Counted from the first letter of the stretch, positions 17,638-27,701 are shown. The stretch: DNA of 46,001 nucleotides from an uncultured Muribaculaceae bacterium (GCA_910587425.1 CAJUKU010000017.1:1-46001); one strand, 5' to 3'. The notes: generated by a model from the sequence alone, not told the origin. Program-made: numbers and translations.

Positions 17638-17692
17638 ACCCGACTAACATCCCTCGTCCCTAATGATCGGGTAGTGATACCGGGCTTTAGGG
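17638..17692. other. Candidate pseudoknot-forming intergenic element
   Basis: In plus order the four segments ACCCGA (17638-17643), CCCTAA (17658-17663), TCGGGT (17667-17672) and TTAGGG (17687-17692) form two interleaved 6-bp helices, an H-type pseudoknot topology on either strand. It lies in the 200-nt gap between the GH3 promoter and the S41 terminator. No function known; chance is possible. Confidence 0.3.
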
Positions 17693-17720
17693 CTCTCATA
17701 AATAAATAGTTGAAACGTGA

Positions 17721-17758
17721 GAGGAGGAACCGCACATAGCGTGCGGCTCCTCCTTTTC
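17721..17758. terminator. Hairpin terminator after the S41 protease gene
   Basis: A stem of about 14 bp with one A-C mismatch (inner arms CCGCAC 17730-17735 and GTGCGG 17741-17746). The minus side is T-rich and the plus side has TTTT. Confidence 0.7.
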
Positions 17759-17807
17759 GTGTTTCTATCGGGTTGTCGGCGTTGTGAGCCGGACCGACGG
17801 TATTGTG

Positions 17808-20800
17808 TTATTTCTTTGATGTCTGCGAGAGCATCTCCTTGACGGCGGCGCGCAGCTGTGCGTCATCGCCGGCGAGCTGCTGCTCAGGTGTGTTGTAGAT
17901 CAGTATGTCGGGGTTGAGCTGCTGGTTCTCCAGATAGTTGCCGTCCATGTCGCGCATACCGGTCTGAGGCACGCCGAACACGATCGACGGGTCGATCTGG
18001 CTTTCCCACCAGACGGCGGTCATTGTGCCGGGTACGGGTGCGCCGATGAGTTTGCCGAGTCCGAGCGTCTTGTATGTCCAGGGGAATCCGTGGGCGTTGG
18101 AGTAGTTGTCCTCACACATGAGCACGCACGAGGGCTTCGTCCAACGGTTGAACGGATCTGAGCCTACATACTGTCCGCGGGGGGTGAAGCGAGCGAATTC
18201 CTTGCCGGAGAGGAGTATGGCGAGGTCTTCGTGGAGCCATCCGCCGCCGTTGTGGCGTGTATCGATGATCACGGCGTCGCAGTTGCGGTATTTTCCGAGC
18301 AGGTCGGAGAATGTGCTGCGGAAGCTGGGCGAGTCCATACCCTTTACGTGGATGTAGCCGATGCGTCCATCCGAAAGTTTCTCGACAGTAGCGCGGTTGC
18401 GGTCGATCCAGCGGCGGTAGAGCAGTTCGTTCTGCTGTCCGGCGCTGACGGGGACTACTGTCTGCTCGAACTGCTTGCCGTCGGTGCCGCGCACGCTCAG
18501 GCGCACTTTCTTGCCGGCTTTGTCGGCGAGCAGCGGGAAGTAGTCGGCACCTGCCTTGATGGGCTTGCCGTCGATCTGCTCGATGATGCATCCTGCGGTG
18601 ATGCGGCTGTCGGCTTTGGTGAGCGGACCGCGTGCTATCACCTCGGCGATGCGCAGACCGTCGCCTGTGTATGTCTCGTCGTAGAATGCTCCGAGCTGTG
18701 CGGTGGCGGGAGCGTAGGATGCGGCATAGTAGCGAGCGCCGGTGTGCGAGCCGTTGAGTTCACCGAGCATCTCGCCGAGCATTTCGGCGAAGTCGTAGTT
18801 ATTGTTGATATGGGGGAGGAAGCGGGCGTATGCGTCGTGATAGCCTTTCCAGTCAATACCGTGGATGTCGGGATCGTAGAATTTGTCCTTGACCTGTCGC
18901 CATGCGTGGTTGAACATATACTCGCGCTCCTCGGCGGGACGGTAGTTGAATTCGGCGTCGAACGCTATGTCCTTGGTCTTGGCATCGGCGAGAGTCACCT
19001 CGGCGAGTCCGCCGCCACGGAGTATGTACGCTTTGTCGCCATCCTTAGAGAGGGTGAGGTTGCTGCCTACGCCGGAGAGCACTTTGCGTGTCGATCCCTC
19101 CTTGAGGTCGTGCTCCCACAGGTCGTAACCGCTTTCGAATGCGGCACCGTAATAGAGCTTGTCGCCTTTTTTGCTGAGCACAGCATCGCCGAGGTGCGAT
19201 GAGTTCGGTGTGAGGCGCATGACGCGGTCCTGACGGTCGGCGAGGTCGAATTTCAGAGGTTTCACAGCGTCATCTTTCTTGGCGTCCTCTTTCTTGTCTG
19301 ATTTCTTTGATTTCTTATCTTTCTTAGCTGACTTGGCGTCGTCGCCGTCGGTTTTCTCGCTCTCTTCAAGCAGCGCGAGTTCCTCCTTCGAGAGACGGAA
19401 ACGATCCCAGGCGTCGGCGTCGAAGAACATTATGTAGGTGTCGCCTTCCGCACCCCAGCTGCCGTGGCTGCGGTAGCCGGCACGGTCGCTCTCCCAGATC
19501 ATGGCTTTTCCGTCGAGCACCCATTTGGGATTTCCGTCGGAGTAGCCGCTCTCGGTGAGGTTGACGACTTTACCTGATCCGTCGGCGGGCACGAGCGCGA
19601 TGTCGCGGTTGTTCCATCCTCCGGTACCGATATAATCGGCGAGGAACCAACGGCTGTCGGGAGACCAGCGATAGGTCACGTCGCCGTCGGTGTAAGAGTA
19701 GTTGTACTTGCCGTCGAGCACGGTGCGCACTTTCTTTGTGGCGAGGTTTATGACACGGAGCGTGGTGCGGTCCTCAAGAAATGCCACCTCCTTGCCGTCG
19801 GGCGAGAAGTAGGGTTGGAATGATGTCGCCTCGCCGGTCACGAGCGGTTCCTCGATGATCTCGGCGGCGTATGTGAAGAGTTTGTCCTCTTCGCGCTTGA
19901 TGGAGGCGCGGTAGATTCCCCAGGTGTCGCCGCGCTCGGCTGAGTAGACGAGCGAGCGTCCGTCGGGGCTGAAGTCGATGTCGCGCTCCTGCTGCGGCGT
20001 GTCGGTGATGCGTCGTGTGGTCTTGTACTCCACGGATGTCACGTATACGTCGCCATGCATTATGAATGCTACCTCCTTGCCAGAAGGTGATACGGCGATA
20101 TCGGTAGCACCTGAGGAGCGGTGCTGCACCTGGAGCGGTTTCTCGAGCTCGTCGGCTATGATGCTTACGGCTACACGCTTCGGCTCTGCGCCATCACGGA
20201 GTGTGTAGAGCTCGCCGTTGAATGAGTAGGCGAGTGTGCCGTCAGCCGCTGCCGAGAGAAAACGTACCGGATGGGTGGTGTGGCGGGTTACCTGCTGCGC
20301 TTTCGACGCGTCGCCGCCTGGTGCGCGGTAGACGTTGAAACTGCCGTCGCGCTCGCTGAGGAAGTAGAACGTCTTGCCATCGGGTGCCCACACGGGGTTG
20401 CGGTCCTCGCCGTTGTAGTCGGTGAGTTTGCGGAATCCTGTGCGTCCGCCGGCATCCGCACGCCAGATGTCGCGTGCTATCGACGATGTGTGGTGCTTGC
20501 GCCAGGGATCCTCATAGCCTTTCTTGTCGTTGTAGAGCAGTGAGCCGTCGTTGGGGTTTACTGCGATGTGGTTCATGGCGAGCGAGGTGTACAGCTCGGG
20601 GCGGGAGTGTCCGTCGGGCTTCACGCGGTAGGTCTGCGGAAACTGTGCGGAGGGGAACTGCACGTCGTTGCGGTCGGGCATCACCGTGGCGGTGAAGAGC
20701 AGCGACCCGTCGGGCAGGAATGCCGCCGGAGTCTCGGCACCCGAGTTGGAGGTGATGCGCAGCGGCGTGCCTCCGGTTGCGGGAACGACGAATATGTCCA

Positions 20801-21065
20801 AGCTTCCGAGGCGGTCGGATGCGAATGCTATCCGGCTGCCGTCGGTGCTCCACACCGGATTGGTGTCGTAGGCAGGGTTTGTGGTTATCTGCCGGGCTGT
20901 ACCTCCGGCTGCGGGGACTGTGAATATATCGCCCTTGTAGGTGAAAGCGATAGTCTTGCCGTCGGGCGATATAGCCGGATATCGGAGCCATAGCGGCGTG
21001 TCGGCAGCGGCAGACGTTGCGGCAGCCAGAGATATTGCTGCGGCAACAAGCACTTGTTTTTTCAT
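17808..21065 (-). CDS. Secreted tricorn-like S41 protease
   Basis: An exported protease of 1085 residues (signal MKKQVLVAAAISLAAATSAA). Residues about 25-520 contain WD40-like PD40 blades (YPAISPDGKTIAF, FSPDGRSLVYS), probably two propellers. A Lys/Asp-rich stretch of about 45 residues follows (nt about 19255-19390). Then come a tricorn C1-like helical part, a PDZ domain and an S41 domain. Residues match the tricorn tetrad by motif and spacing: Ser773-His774 in GSHTG, Ser989 in NYSNAHG and Glu1046 in YLENQQL. The spacing of 215 and 57 residues is close to that in archaeal tricorn. The start is set at 21065, since the -7 element overlaps the upstream ATG at 21092. It probably degrades peptides in the periplasm. 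Confidence 0.92.
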   Translation of the reverse strand: MKKQVLVAAAISLAAATSAAADTPLWLRYPAISPDGKTIAFTYKGDIFTVPAAGGTARQITTNPAYDTNPVWSTDGSRIAFASDRLGSLDIFVVPATGGTPLRITSNSGAETPAAFLPDGSLLFTATVMPDRNDVQFPSAQFPQTYRVKPDGHSRPELYTSLAMNHIAVNPNDGSLLYNDKKGYEDPWRKHHTSSIARDIWRADAGGRTGFRKLTDYNGEDRNPVWAPDGKTFYFLSERDGSFNVYRAPGGDASKAQQVTRHTTHPVRFLSAAADGTLAYSFNGELYTLRDGAEPKRVAVSIIADELEKPLQVQHRSSGATDIAVSPSGKEVAFIMHGDVYVTSVEYKTTRRITDTPQQERDIDFSPDGRSLVYSAERGDTWGIYRASIKREEDKLFTYAAEIIEEPLVTGEATSFQPYFSPDGKEVAFLEDRTTLRVINLATKKVRTVLDGKYNYSYTDGDVTYRWSPDSRWFLADYIGTGGWNNRDIALVPADGSGKVVNLTESGYSDGNPKWVLDGKAMIWESDRAGYRSHGSWGAEGDTYIMFFDADAWDRFRLSKEELALLEESEKTDGDDAKSAKKDKKSKKSDKKEDAKKDDAVKPLKFDLADRQDRVMRLTPNSSHLGDAVLSKKGDKLYYGAAFESGYDLWEHDLKEGSTRKVLSGVGSNLTLSKDGDKAYILRGGGLAEVTLADAKTKDIAFDAEFNYRPAEEREYMFNHAWRQVKDKFYDPDIHGIDWKGYHDAYARFLPHINNNYDFAEMLGEMLGELNGSHTGARYYAASYAPATAQLGAFYDETYTGDGLRIAEVIARGPLTKADSRITAGCIIEQIDGKPIKAGADYFPLLADKAGKKVRLSVRGTDGKQFEQTVVPVSAGQQNELLYRRWIDRNRATVEKLSDGRIGYIHVKGMDSPSFRSTFSDLLGKYRNCDAVIIDTRHNGGGWLHEDLAILLSGKEFARFTPRGQYVGSDPFNRWTKPSCVLMCEDNYSNAHGFPWTYKTLGLGKLIGAPVPGTMTAVWWESQIDPSIVFGVPQTGMRDMDGNYLENQQLNPDILIYNTPEQQLAGDDAQLRAAVKEMLSQTSKK

Positions 21066-21091
21066 CAGAGTTCTTAGATGGTTAGAAAGCA

Positions 21092-21123
21092 CAAAAGTAC
21101 TTATTTTTATTCATCGGGGCAAA
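21092..21123 (-). promoter_or_regulatory. Promoter for the tricorn-like protease gene
   Basis: Minus-strand -33 TTTG (21120-21123), 20-bp spacer, -7 TACTTTTG (21092-21099). A full consensus match; it places the start codon at 21065. Confidence 0.75.
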
Positions 21124-21165
21124 CGCTCCGACCCTACAACCTCCGCTTCTGCAAGAGCAGGATAT

Positions 21166-21196
21166 AAAAAAATTGGTCCGCCCTCCGGCGGACCAA
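21166..21196 (-). terminator. Terminator of the giant surface-protein gene
   Basis: A 10-bp perfect stem (21173-21182 and 21187-21196) with a 4-nt loop, followed on the minus strand by seven T (21166-21172). Confidence 0.9.
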
Positions 21197-21250
21197 TCTG
21201 GAAAGACTCCAAGCTTATTTAGAAAATGTACAAAATACGTCTTGGTTTAA

Positions 21251-24200
21251 TCAGCGCACGGCTACCTTGACGGCGGTGCCGTCGGCGAGACGCACGATGT
21301 AGATGCCTGCGCGCAGACCCTCCGGACGCACGCGGCGACCTGTCAGGTCGAATACCATAGAGCCTTCAGGAGCCACGATGCAGTCACCCTCAACGGTCAC
21401 TTTCGCTGCGCCGTCGGCTGCGATGCCGTCGATAGCGTCGGTGTCGTCGTCAGGATCGCTAGGATCAGTAGGATCGGTGGGCTCAGTAGGATCCTTCGGA
21501 TCTTCGGGATCTGTGGGATCGGTCGGGTCGGTAGGCTCGGTGGTAGCGGGATCGACTGTGATGTTCTCAGCTACCTCATCTCCGATGGTCTTGCCCTGCT
21601 CTTCGAGATAAGCCACGACGGTGATAGCCTTGTCGGTGTCGAACTCAACATAGTTCTTGCCGCCGGCAACCTGGTATTCGTCGAATGTGGCGCCATCGTT
21701 CTTGGAGTAGTAGATCACGGCTCCGTCGGCGTTGAAGTGCTTCGTGTCGGCAACCTCGATGCGGACGGTGGTATTGCCGGGGGCGCGTGTGGCGGTGATC
21801 GTCAGGTCGCCCGAGCGTACGCTGATAGCCTCGCTTACTGCGGCGCCGAAGCGGTCCTTGCCCTCCTCCTTGAGGATAGCCTTGACGGTGCATGCCTCCT
21901 CAAGTTCGAGCGGAGCTGTGTAGAGCTGCGAGTCGGCTGTCGGCTCGCTGCCGTCGGTGGTGTAGCGCACCTCATACTTGCCGGCGAAGTCGATCGCCTC
22001 ATGGCGAAGTGTCACCTCGGTATATCCTGCCTTGGGAGCGAAGTCTATAGCCGCGCTGCCACTGATGGTCTCGCGGACGATCTCCATGGTGGCGACAGGG
22101 CTCATCGACATATCCTCACCCTGGGCGCGTGCGGCTACGGTTGTGGTGGTCTTGATGACTACCGGCTTGGTGTCGTCGTATGCGGTCCAGGTGTTGCCGC
22201 CGTCGGTCGAATACTCGATCGTGGCTGTCGCCTCATCGCATGCGATGCTTACGGTGACATCCTCGATAGTCACAGCCTTGCCATCCTCCACAGACTCAGC
22301 ACCGCTGACAGTGATCACAGGAGTGGGAGTCTGACTACGGAGCTCAACGCTTGTAGCCCAGATCTCGTGAGTGTAGAGTCCGCCTGTTATCGGTTCGTCG
22401 GCGAGTGCCATGACATTCTTGGGATTGACAACCACGAGAGGATCGCCGGTATACGGATCGACACGCTGGAACACGTAGCCTCTCACGATATAGTCGGCAT
22501 CGGGGTCGTCGGAGAGTGTCGAGGGATCCCATCCGAGGTGGATAGTGAGCGGGAGCTTGAATGTGCCGCCATTGGGGTTGGCGATCTCAGCGACATAGCT
22601 ATTGCCTTCCTTGCTGATCTTAGCACCAACCGCTTTCACTGCTTTCTGGTTGATGTCGGCTATAGCCTCGGTTCCTGTGAGAACAACAGGCGCAGGCTCG
22701 GCTATCTCAGTCTCGGGTATAACTACAGTGATAGGCACATTGGCGTTGTCGATTCTCGACCAGTTGACGCGGTAGTATTGTCCTTTGATGCGGGGCGAGA
22801 GTGTGAGTTCGCCAATATGCGTTCCGGTTACGACATCCTCAGTCAGTTCCTCGTCAAATGTCACGTAGGCACTGATTATATGTGTGCCGTCGGTAAGTGC
22901 CATAGTCTTGGTCGTCGGGTTTACACCGAGCACTCGGAGAGTTCCGTTGTAGTGGTTGTAGCTCTCGGTGTTCTCCTCGCTGATAATTTCAGCGAGTGTA
23001 GCAGTTTTGAGACCAACCCGCTTTATATAAGCGACACCGCTCGGCTTTATTGCCGCTTTGCCGGGTGTACAGCTCTCTGCATAGAGAAAGCTGCTTTCGT
23101 TTACTTTCTCAAAAGTAGCGGGGTCGAACTTTTTCAGAGGTACATTCTCCAGCAGAGCCTTGCGCTCGTCGTCAGTCAGTGTAGAGGGATCCTCCGGAAG
23201 ATTCTCGATTTCCGAGAGAGGAAGCATCTTGTAGGAGATGTTGTACACCTCGGTTGCGTCATAATAACCGCCGTCATAAGAATTGTTCTTGGGGTTATAT
23301 GTGAATCCGGGAACGAAATATGAATGGAACTCACTCTTTGATGAACCTTTTTTCTTGTCCCAGTAAGCATAGATGCGGATCTGGTCATTGATCACGGGAA
23401 CCTGCTCAAATGCTATGACATCAAGAGTCTGCACGTCACCTTCAGTCTTGAGGAAGCCTGAAACCACGAACTCGGCGGTTGTTGTGCCGTCGGTCAGCGC
23501 GGCATCTATGAGCGCTTTGTCGGCATCTGCACGGGCGGCTGTGGTTGTCCAGTCGAGTGTCACCGGAGTCTTGATGCGGAGCTGATATGCGTAATCGTTA
23601 GCGGTATCGCCTGTTCGTGTGATCTTCACTCCGTTCACCTTCACGAGATTCTCCGTACCGGCAAACTCCTGGTCGGCATAATAGGAATCATGCTCCTGAT
23701 GCTCGCAGACGTCGAGCACCTTGTCATAGCCACCCTCGAGGCTGATCACCTCAACGGCGAGAGCCCCGTCGGCTGCACGCATAACCAATCCGGTCACTGT
23801 GAACTCCGCTCCGGCTGTGGCACCGTCGATAGCGGCTTTGTCGGAAACAATCTTATCGTCAGCAGAGAGATAGTTCCATGCAAGGATATTGTCGGAAGTA
23901 CCGATCTTGTAGGTTCCGGCAGCGATGTTGACATCAGTGAACTTCACGAGCTTGTTGAGATCAGCCTCGGTGATTGTCTCCACATTTTCGGGCACTACCA
24001 GCTGGTCGATAACCTCCGCCATGCGTGGTTCGGATGTCTGTTGATATTTCTTGTATGCGTCGAAGAGGTCTTCGGTACCTGTTGCGTCGAGCATCCAGTT
24101 GCCGTTGGCATCGGGAGCAACGCGAGCCACAAGCTGCCTTATTGCATCACCCTGAGCAATACTGTTGTATACCCTATGCGAAGTATAGTCGTAGTATGTG

Positions 24201-27200
24201 TGTGTGACATGGAATACATAATTGACTGCGATATTGTTGATTTTAGCTGTCGAGGTTTCAAGCCATCCGCCGTCAGCCTTTACAAGGATGTAATCGTTGC
24301 TGCCCTCCATGTCGGTACCGGTAGGTTCCTGAGGGTTGGAGTCAAGGCTGTTTGACGACGACATGCCGTCGGGAATATCGCGGACAAGGATATACTTATC
24401 ATAGATACCGGCAACAACGATCTTGCCATAGAAGCCTGATACCTGCTTACCGATGGTTACAAAAGGCTCGTCGGTTACTTCGGCGGGATTCTTGTCAGCG
24501 TATTCCTCGCGCAGTCCGGCGATGGTCTCTGTGGTGAATCCGGCAGCGACCTTGTCGTAGATTCTAAACGTGACAGGCTCTGCGACATCCAGCACGTCGC
24601 TTGTAGCCGCCCCCTTATGGAGTATCAGCGAGAGATTCGCCACGCCGTCGACCCATGTGATAGCGCTTGATGCGATCTCGGCGATCTTTGTTGAGGTGCT
24701 CAGTGTGAGCGAAGTTTTCTTATTCTCATTGTTGAGGTCGCAGAGGAAATATTGGAATGTACCCGATGTATTGGGATTGATGATCTTGAACTGGATCTTG
24801 CCTGAGAGGAGTGTCACATCGACAGAGACATCCACATCATCGTCTGCCGGCTCATGGGCTGTCGCGTCGACCACAACGGTGTTCTTGGTCTCATCCTCAT
24901 CGTCGACCACCAGCGGGAGCATCGATGCGAGCACATAGGTGGGGGTGAGGTAGTAGCCATCTGTCTCGTTGTATTCGACGATGCCGTAGAGTGTATATTC
25001 ACTGCCAGCTGCAGGAGCAGGGTTTAGACTTCTGGTGATGAATGTCTTCACCTTTGCTTCGGTACCGTCGGATTTGGTAAACAGATAGTCGTTGCCGCTC
25101 TTCTCCTTGTAGGTGAGATGCTGTATTCTAACATAGGCTCCCCAGGCGTCCTTTGAAGGCTCTGTGATGAAATCAGGATAGTTCTCAAGGATCGTGGTCA
25201 AGCCGCTGCGGGTCTTTGCCTCGGCATCGGTCGATGCCACGAATGTCTTGTCGGCAAATGTCGAGTAGTCGTAGGTTGTCTCCGCCTTCTGGTCGATCAC
25301 GCGGATCTCGGGGTGTCCGTCATTGTAGTGGAACACTCCGATTATCGCAGCCTCGCCGAGATATTTACGGGTTGTGGTGCTGAACGAATAGGAAGACAGA
25401 TAGATGGGGTTGTTCGTCGTGGTAAGCGATGTATTGGTGAATATGGTGTACTTGAACGGATTGCCGTGGATGTCTCGTGCATATGTGTGGTACATATATC
25501 CGTTTGCAGCACTGTTGTGGTCAAGATCCAAGCCAGCGATACCATATGAACTATTCTGAATCGGGTTGACGAGGCAGTTGATAGCCACGAGTTTGCCGTC
25601 ATTCTCCGGCTTGTTGAGTGCCTTGACATCGTCGAACAGTGTTACGCCGAGCGGTTCGAAGCTATAGGTGTTCAGTGCACCTTCGACCTCGCCTTTGGAG
25701 TATTCGCCTATAGTGAGTACGTTGAGCACGCATTTCTGGTCGATCTTGATGGCGTTACCCTCACTGATCTTCGTAGCTTTCGACTTGTCGAAGCTGTCGG
25801 CGGTGAGAGCCTCGTCGCTGATTATGTAGTAGAACGAGTGCTTGAGATACTGGTCGGCTGCCGATTTCGGGGTTAGTGATGTCGATGCAAGGTACTTGTA
25901 GACACCGTCGATAAGGTAGGAGCGTTCAGCGCCTGTGCCGAGTTCTGGAGTGCCGGTTGCCGGAGTGGGGATCTCGTCAGTGCTTGCCTCGACATCGACG
26001 GCAGCAATGAAGATTGCCGGATTATCATTGGTGTTTTGCGACATAGCTGCTGTTGTCACAGTCAAGTCGTAAAGTGCTGTAGTTGTAGGTCTCGGACCAA
26101 TTTCTATCCAGCCGTTATTACCTGTAGATGATACTCCCGTCTCATAGATAGCTTTGAAAATATGATCCGGAGTTTTGGCGGAAGTACTGATTGCAGGCAT
26201 TGAGATGCTGCCTCCTTCAAATGTTATACCGGTGCGGTTTAGATTGGTTATATTTATATAGTTCCAGCTATAGCCGGAGACTGTTCCGATGGTGACTGTA
26301 CCTGTTTGTCCCTTGACAGCCATGGAGTAGGTTTTTGCATCTGCATATTTCTCAGGGTCAAGATACATGCGGAAACGCGAGCCTGGGTAGATTCCGAGAC
26401 CTTTCGCAGTATAAAGTGACATCGCGGTAGCTGTGGTGATACCGGAATTGTCTACCTCGATGATGACATCGCCGATCTTAGCTTTTTCCACAGTCTGGGC
26501 ATCCGCTTTTGCAATTGTCTTGTTCGCTGAGACGGTTTCGAACTGCGATGTGGCGGGATTGTAATATTGGAAACTGCTTGCTGTTGTGATGTTGTTGCCG
26601 GTGCTTTCTGTTACAAAAGGTTTCTCGTCGAAGTACTCGACATCTATGCTTGCGATGTTGAACACAGCATTATCGCAATAAACATATGATGGCTTGGTTG
26701 TGGATTTCGATGATAACGGGATTGGTGCGATGGCTGACTGCGCCACTGGAGTGGTCTTCACTATAAACCCTTCTGTTGTTCCAAACGACTCGTTAGAGGT
26801 AATCACAATATTTACCAAACCATCAACGACTTCACGAGTCATTGTAGCATTCGGATTGACATTAGTCTGTGCATAAGAATCCATTTTTGTGGAGTTCTGT
26901 ATATTGTAACCAAGTTTTGCCGAATTGAAGTTCCACTGCGTGCTATACGTGGGATCCTGTTCAGATGGAAGTCCCGTGTGGATAATAAGCTTCTTGATTC
27001 GTTTTCCAGGCACAGTGAACCTCATGCCGACGCCGGCATATACGTTCAGACCGGCAGCCTTGATATTGTCGTCTAATTTCAATTCGGGCACATACTGGGT
27101 GGAGTATGCCCACCGTTGCGAATAGCATTTTCCATTATAGAAGTATTGCCCTGATGGACGGTCATCGCTGTAATCGAAATCGATATTGATTGTTCCGTCT

Positions 27201-27535
27201 GTAATCTGTCCAAAACCGAAAGATGCCGTCTGTTCAGCGGTTGGAGTTACAGCCGTTATATCCACATTCCACTTTGCTGCTTCTTCTGAGTCTTTTGCCG
27301 GAAGATTTACCAGCGGTGAATCAGTAAGAACTGTTTGTGCCAAAGGCATCGCGTTAGTAGTTGTGGTATAATAATCGACGACGCCGGTCATCTGCTTTCC
27401 GAGCTGCAGGGTCGGATTGGTGTCGCCCCAACCGGTTAGCTTCATGCTGGCGGTCTTGACCTCCTGTGCTTGCGACATATGCGGGGAAATGACACACAGC
27501 GTGAGGGCGGCAAACTTTAGTAAAAGTTTCTTCAT
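21251..27535 (-). CDS. Giant secreted multidomain protein with C-terminal sorting domain
   Basis: A 2094-residue exported protein. It has a signal peptide (KLLLKFAALTLCVISPHMSQA) and a long series of beta-rich domains, several of which resemble OB-fold or DUF5689-like units (for example LVAINCLVNPIQNSSYGI and NLVKVNGVKITRTG). Near residues 1700-1950 there are two or three chitobiase/HEX C-terminal-type repeats (IEYSTDGGNTWTAY, VRYTTDGSEPTADSQLY, VIYYSKNDGATFD). A Pro-Thr-Asp linker follows (nt about 21437-21545). The last 50 or so residues (VFDLTGRRV, GIYIVRLADG) look like a type IX secretion C-terminal sorting domain. No catalytic domain is recognised, so adhesion or scaffolding is a guess. 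It is transcribed alone, with a terminator at 21166-21196. Confidence 0.85.
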   Translation of the reverse strand: MKKLLLKFAALTLCVISPHMSQAQEVKTASMKLTGWGDTNPTLQLGKQMTGVVDYYTTTTNAMPLAQTVLTDSPLVNLPAKDSEEAAKWNVDITAVTPTAEQTASFGFGQITDGTINIDFDYSDDRPSGQYFYNGKCYSQRWAYSTQYVPELKLDDNIKAAGLNVYAGVGMRFTVPGKRIKKLIIHTGLPSEQDPTYSTQWNFNSAKLGYNIQNSTKMDSYAQTNVNPNATMTREVVDGLVNIVITSNESFGTTEGFIVKTTPVAQSAIAPIPLSSKSTTKPSYVYCDNAVFNIASIDVEYFDEKPFVTESTGNNITTASSFQYYNPATSQFETVSANKTIAKADAQTVEKAKIGDVIIEVDNSGITTATAMSLYTAKGLGIYPGSRFRMYLDPEKYADAKTYSMAVKGQTGTVTIGTVSGYSWNYINITNLNRTGITFEGGSISMPAISTSAKTPDHIFKAIYETGVSSTGNNGWIEIGPRPTTTALYDLTVTTAAMSQNTNDNPAIFIAAVDVEASTDEIPTPATGTPELGTGAERSYLIDGVYKYLASTSLTPKSAADQYLKHSFYYIISDEALTADSFDKSKATKISEGNAIKIDQKCVLNVLTIGEYSKGEVEGALNTYSFEPLGVTLFDDVKALNKPENDGKLVAINCLVNPIQNSSYGIAGLDLDHNSAANGYMYHTYARDIHGNPFKYTIFTNTSLTTTNNPIYLSSYSFSTTTRKYLGEAAIIGVFHYNDGHPEIRVIDQKAETTYDYSTFADKTFVASTDAEAKTRSGLTTILENYPDFITEPSKDAWGAYVRIQHLTYKEKSGNDYLFTKSDGTEAKVKTFITRSLNPAPAAGSEYTLYGIVEYNETDGYYLTPTYVLASMLPLVVDDEDETKNTVVVDATAHEPADDDVDVSVDVTLLSGKIQFKIINPNTSGTFQYFLCDLNNENKKTSLTLSTSTKIAEIASSAITWVDGVANLSLILHKGAATSDVLDVAEPVTFRIYDKVAAGFTTETIAGLREEYADKNPAEVTDEPFVTIGKQVSGFYGKIVVAGIYDKYILVRDIPDGMSSSNSLDSNPQEPTGTDMEGSNDYILVKADGGWLETSTAKINNIAVNYVFHVTHTYYDYTSHRVYNSIAQGDAIRQLVARVAPDANGNWMLDATGTEDLFDAYKKYQQTSEPRMAEVIDQLVVPENVETITEADLNKLVKFTDVNIAAGTYKIGTSDNILAWNYLSADDKIVSDKAAIDGATAGAEFTVTGLVMRAADGALAVEVISLEGGYDKVLDVCEHQEHDSYYADQEFAGTENLVKVNGVKITRTGDTANDYAYQLRIKTPVTLDWTTTAARADADKALIDAALTDGTTTAEFVVSGFLKTEGDVQTLDVIAFEQVPVINDQIRIYAYWDKKKGSSKSEFHSYFVPGFTYNPKNNSYDGGYYDATEVYNISYKMLPLSEIENLPEDPSTLTDDERKALLENVPLKKFDPATFEKVNESSFLYAESCTPGKAAIKPSGVAYIKRVGLKTATLAEIISEENTESYNHYNGTLRVLGVNPTTKTMALTDGTHIISAYVTFDEELTEDVVTGTHIGELTLSPRIKGQYYRVNWSRIDNANVPITVVIPETEIAEPAPVVLTGTEAIADINQKAVKAVGAKISKEGNSYVAEIANPNGGTFKLPLTIHLGWDPSTLSDDPDADYIVRGYVFQRVDPYTGDPLVVVNPKNVMALADEPITGGLYTHEIWATSVELRSQTPTPVITVSGAESVEDGKAVTIEDVTVSIACDEATATIEYSTDGGNTWTAYDDTKPVVIKTTTTVAARAQGEDMSMSPVATMEIVRETISGSAAIDFAPKAGYTEVTLRHEAIDFAGKYEVRYTTDGSEPTADSQLYTAPLELEEACTVKAILKEEGKDRFGAAVSEAISVRSGDLTITATRAPGNTTVRIEVADTKHFNADGAVIYYSKNDGATFDEYQVAGGKNYVEFDTDKAITVVAYLEEQGKTIGDEVAENITVDPATTEPTDPTDPTDPEDPKDPTEPTDPTDPSDPDDDTDAIDGIAADGAAKVTVEGDCIVAPEGSMVFDLTGRRVRPEGLRAGIYIVRLADGTAVKVAVR

Positions 27536-27642
27536 TCCTGTATACGTTTGTTAGTAAAATTGTGGTATTTGAGGGGTGAGAGGGAGGAGGATGGGTAGGG
27601 CAGGAATGGCACGCGGTGGAGTAGACATTAAGGTTCGGGCAT

Positions 27643-27701
27643 AAAAAAGCCGTGTGACCAACGCGCCATAGCCTGAAAGGTAAAGGTGCGTGGTCTCACG
27701 G
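27643..27701 (-). terminator. Strong minus-strand terminator or attenuator upstream of the giant gene
   Basis: Imperfectly paired long arms (CCGTGAGACCACGCACC with GGCGCGTTGGTCACACGG on the minus strand) are followed by six T. It could end the dxs-trkA-trkH transcript, or act as an attenuator in the leader of the gene starting at 27535. Confidence 0.7.

Noticed and set aside
17547..17735. A 62-codon minus-strand frame in the gap upstream of the GH3 gene
   Set aside because: It spans a terminator and the candidate pseudoknot, with no promoter and no signal peptide. Considered non-coding.
18231..19202. A 323-codon plus-strand frame opposite the S41 gene
   Set aside because: It is an antisense shadow of a GC-rich gene: no promoter, no recognisable domain, and the minus strand encodes a clear protease.
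21737..23323. A 528-codon plus-strand frame opposite the giant surface gene
   Set aside because: Antisense shadow with unusual Cys/Val/Gly composition and no motif; the minus-strand product has clear domains.
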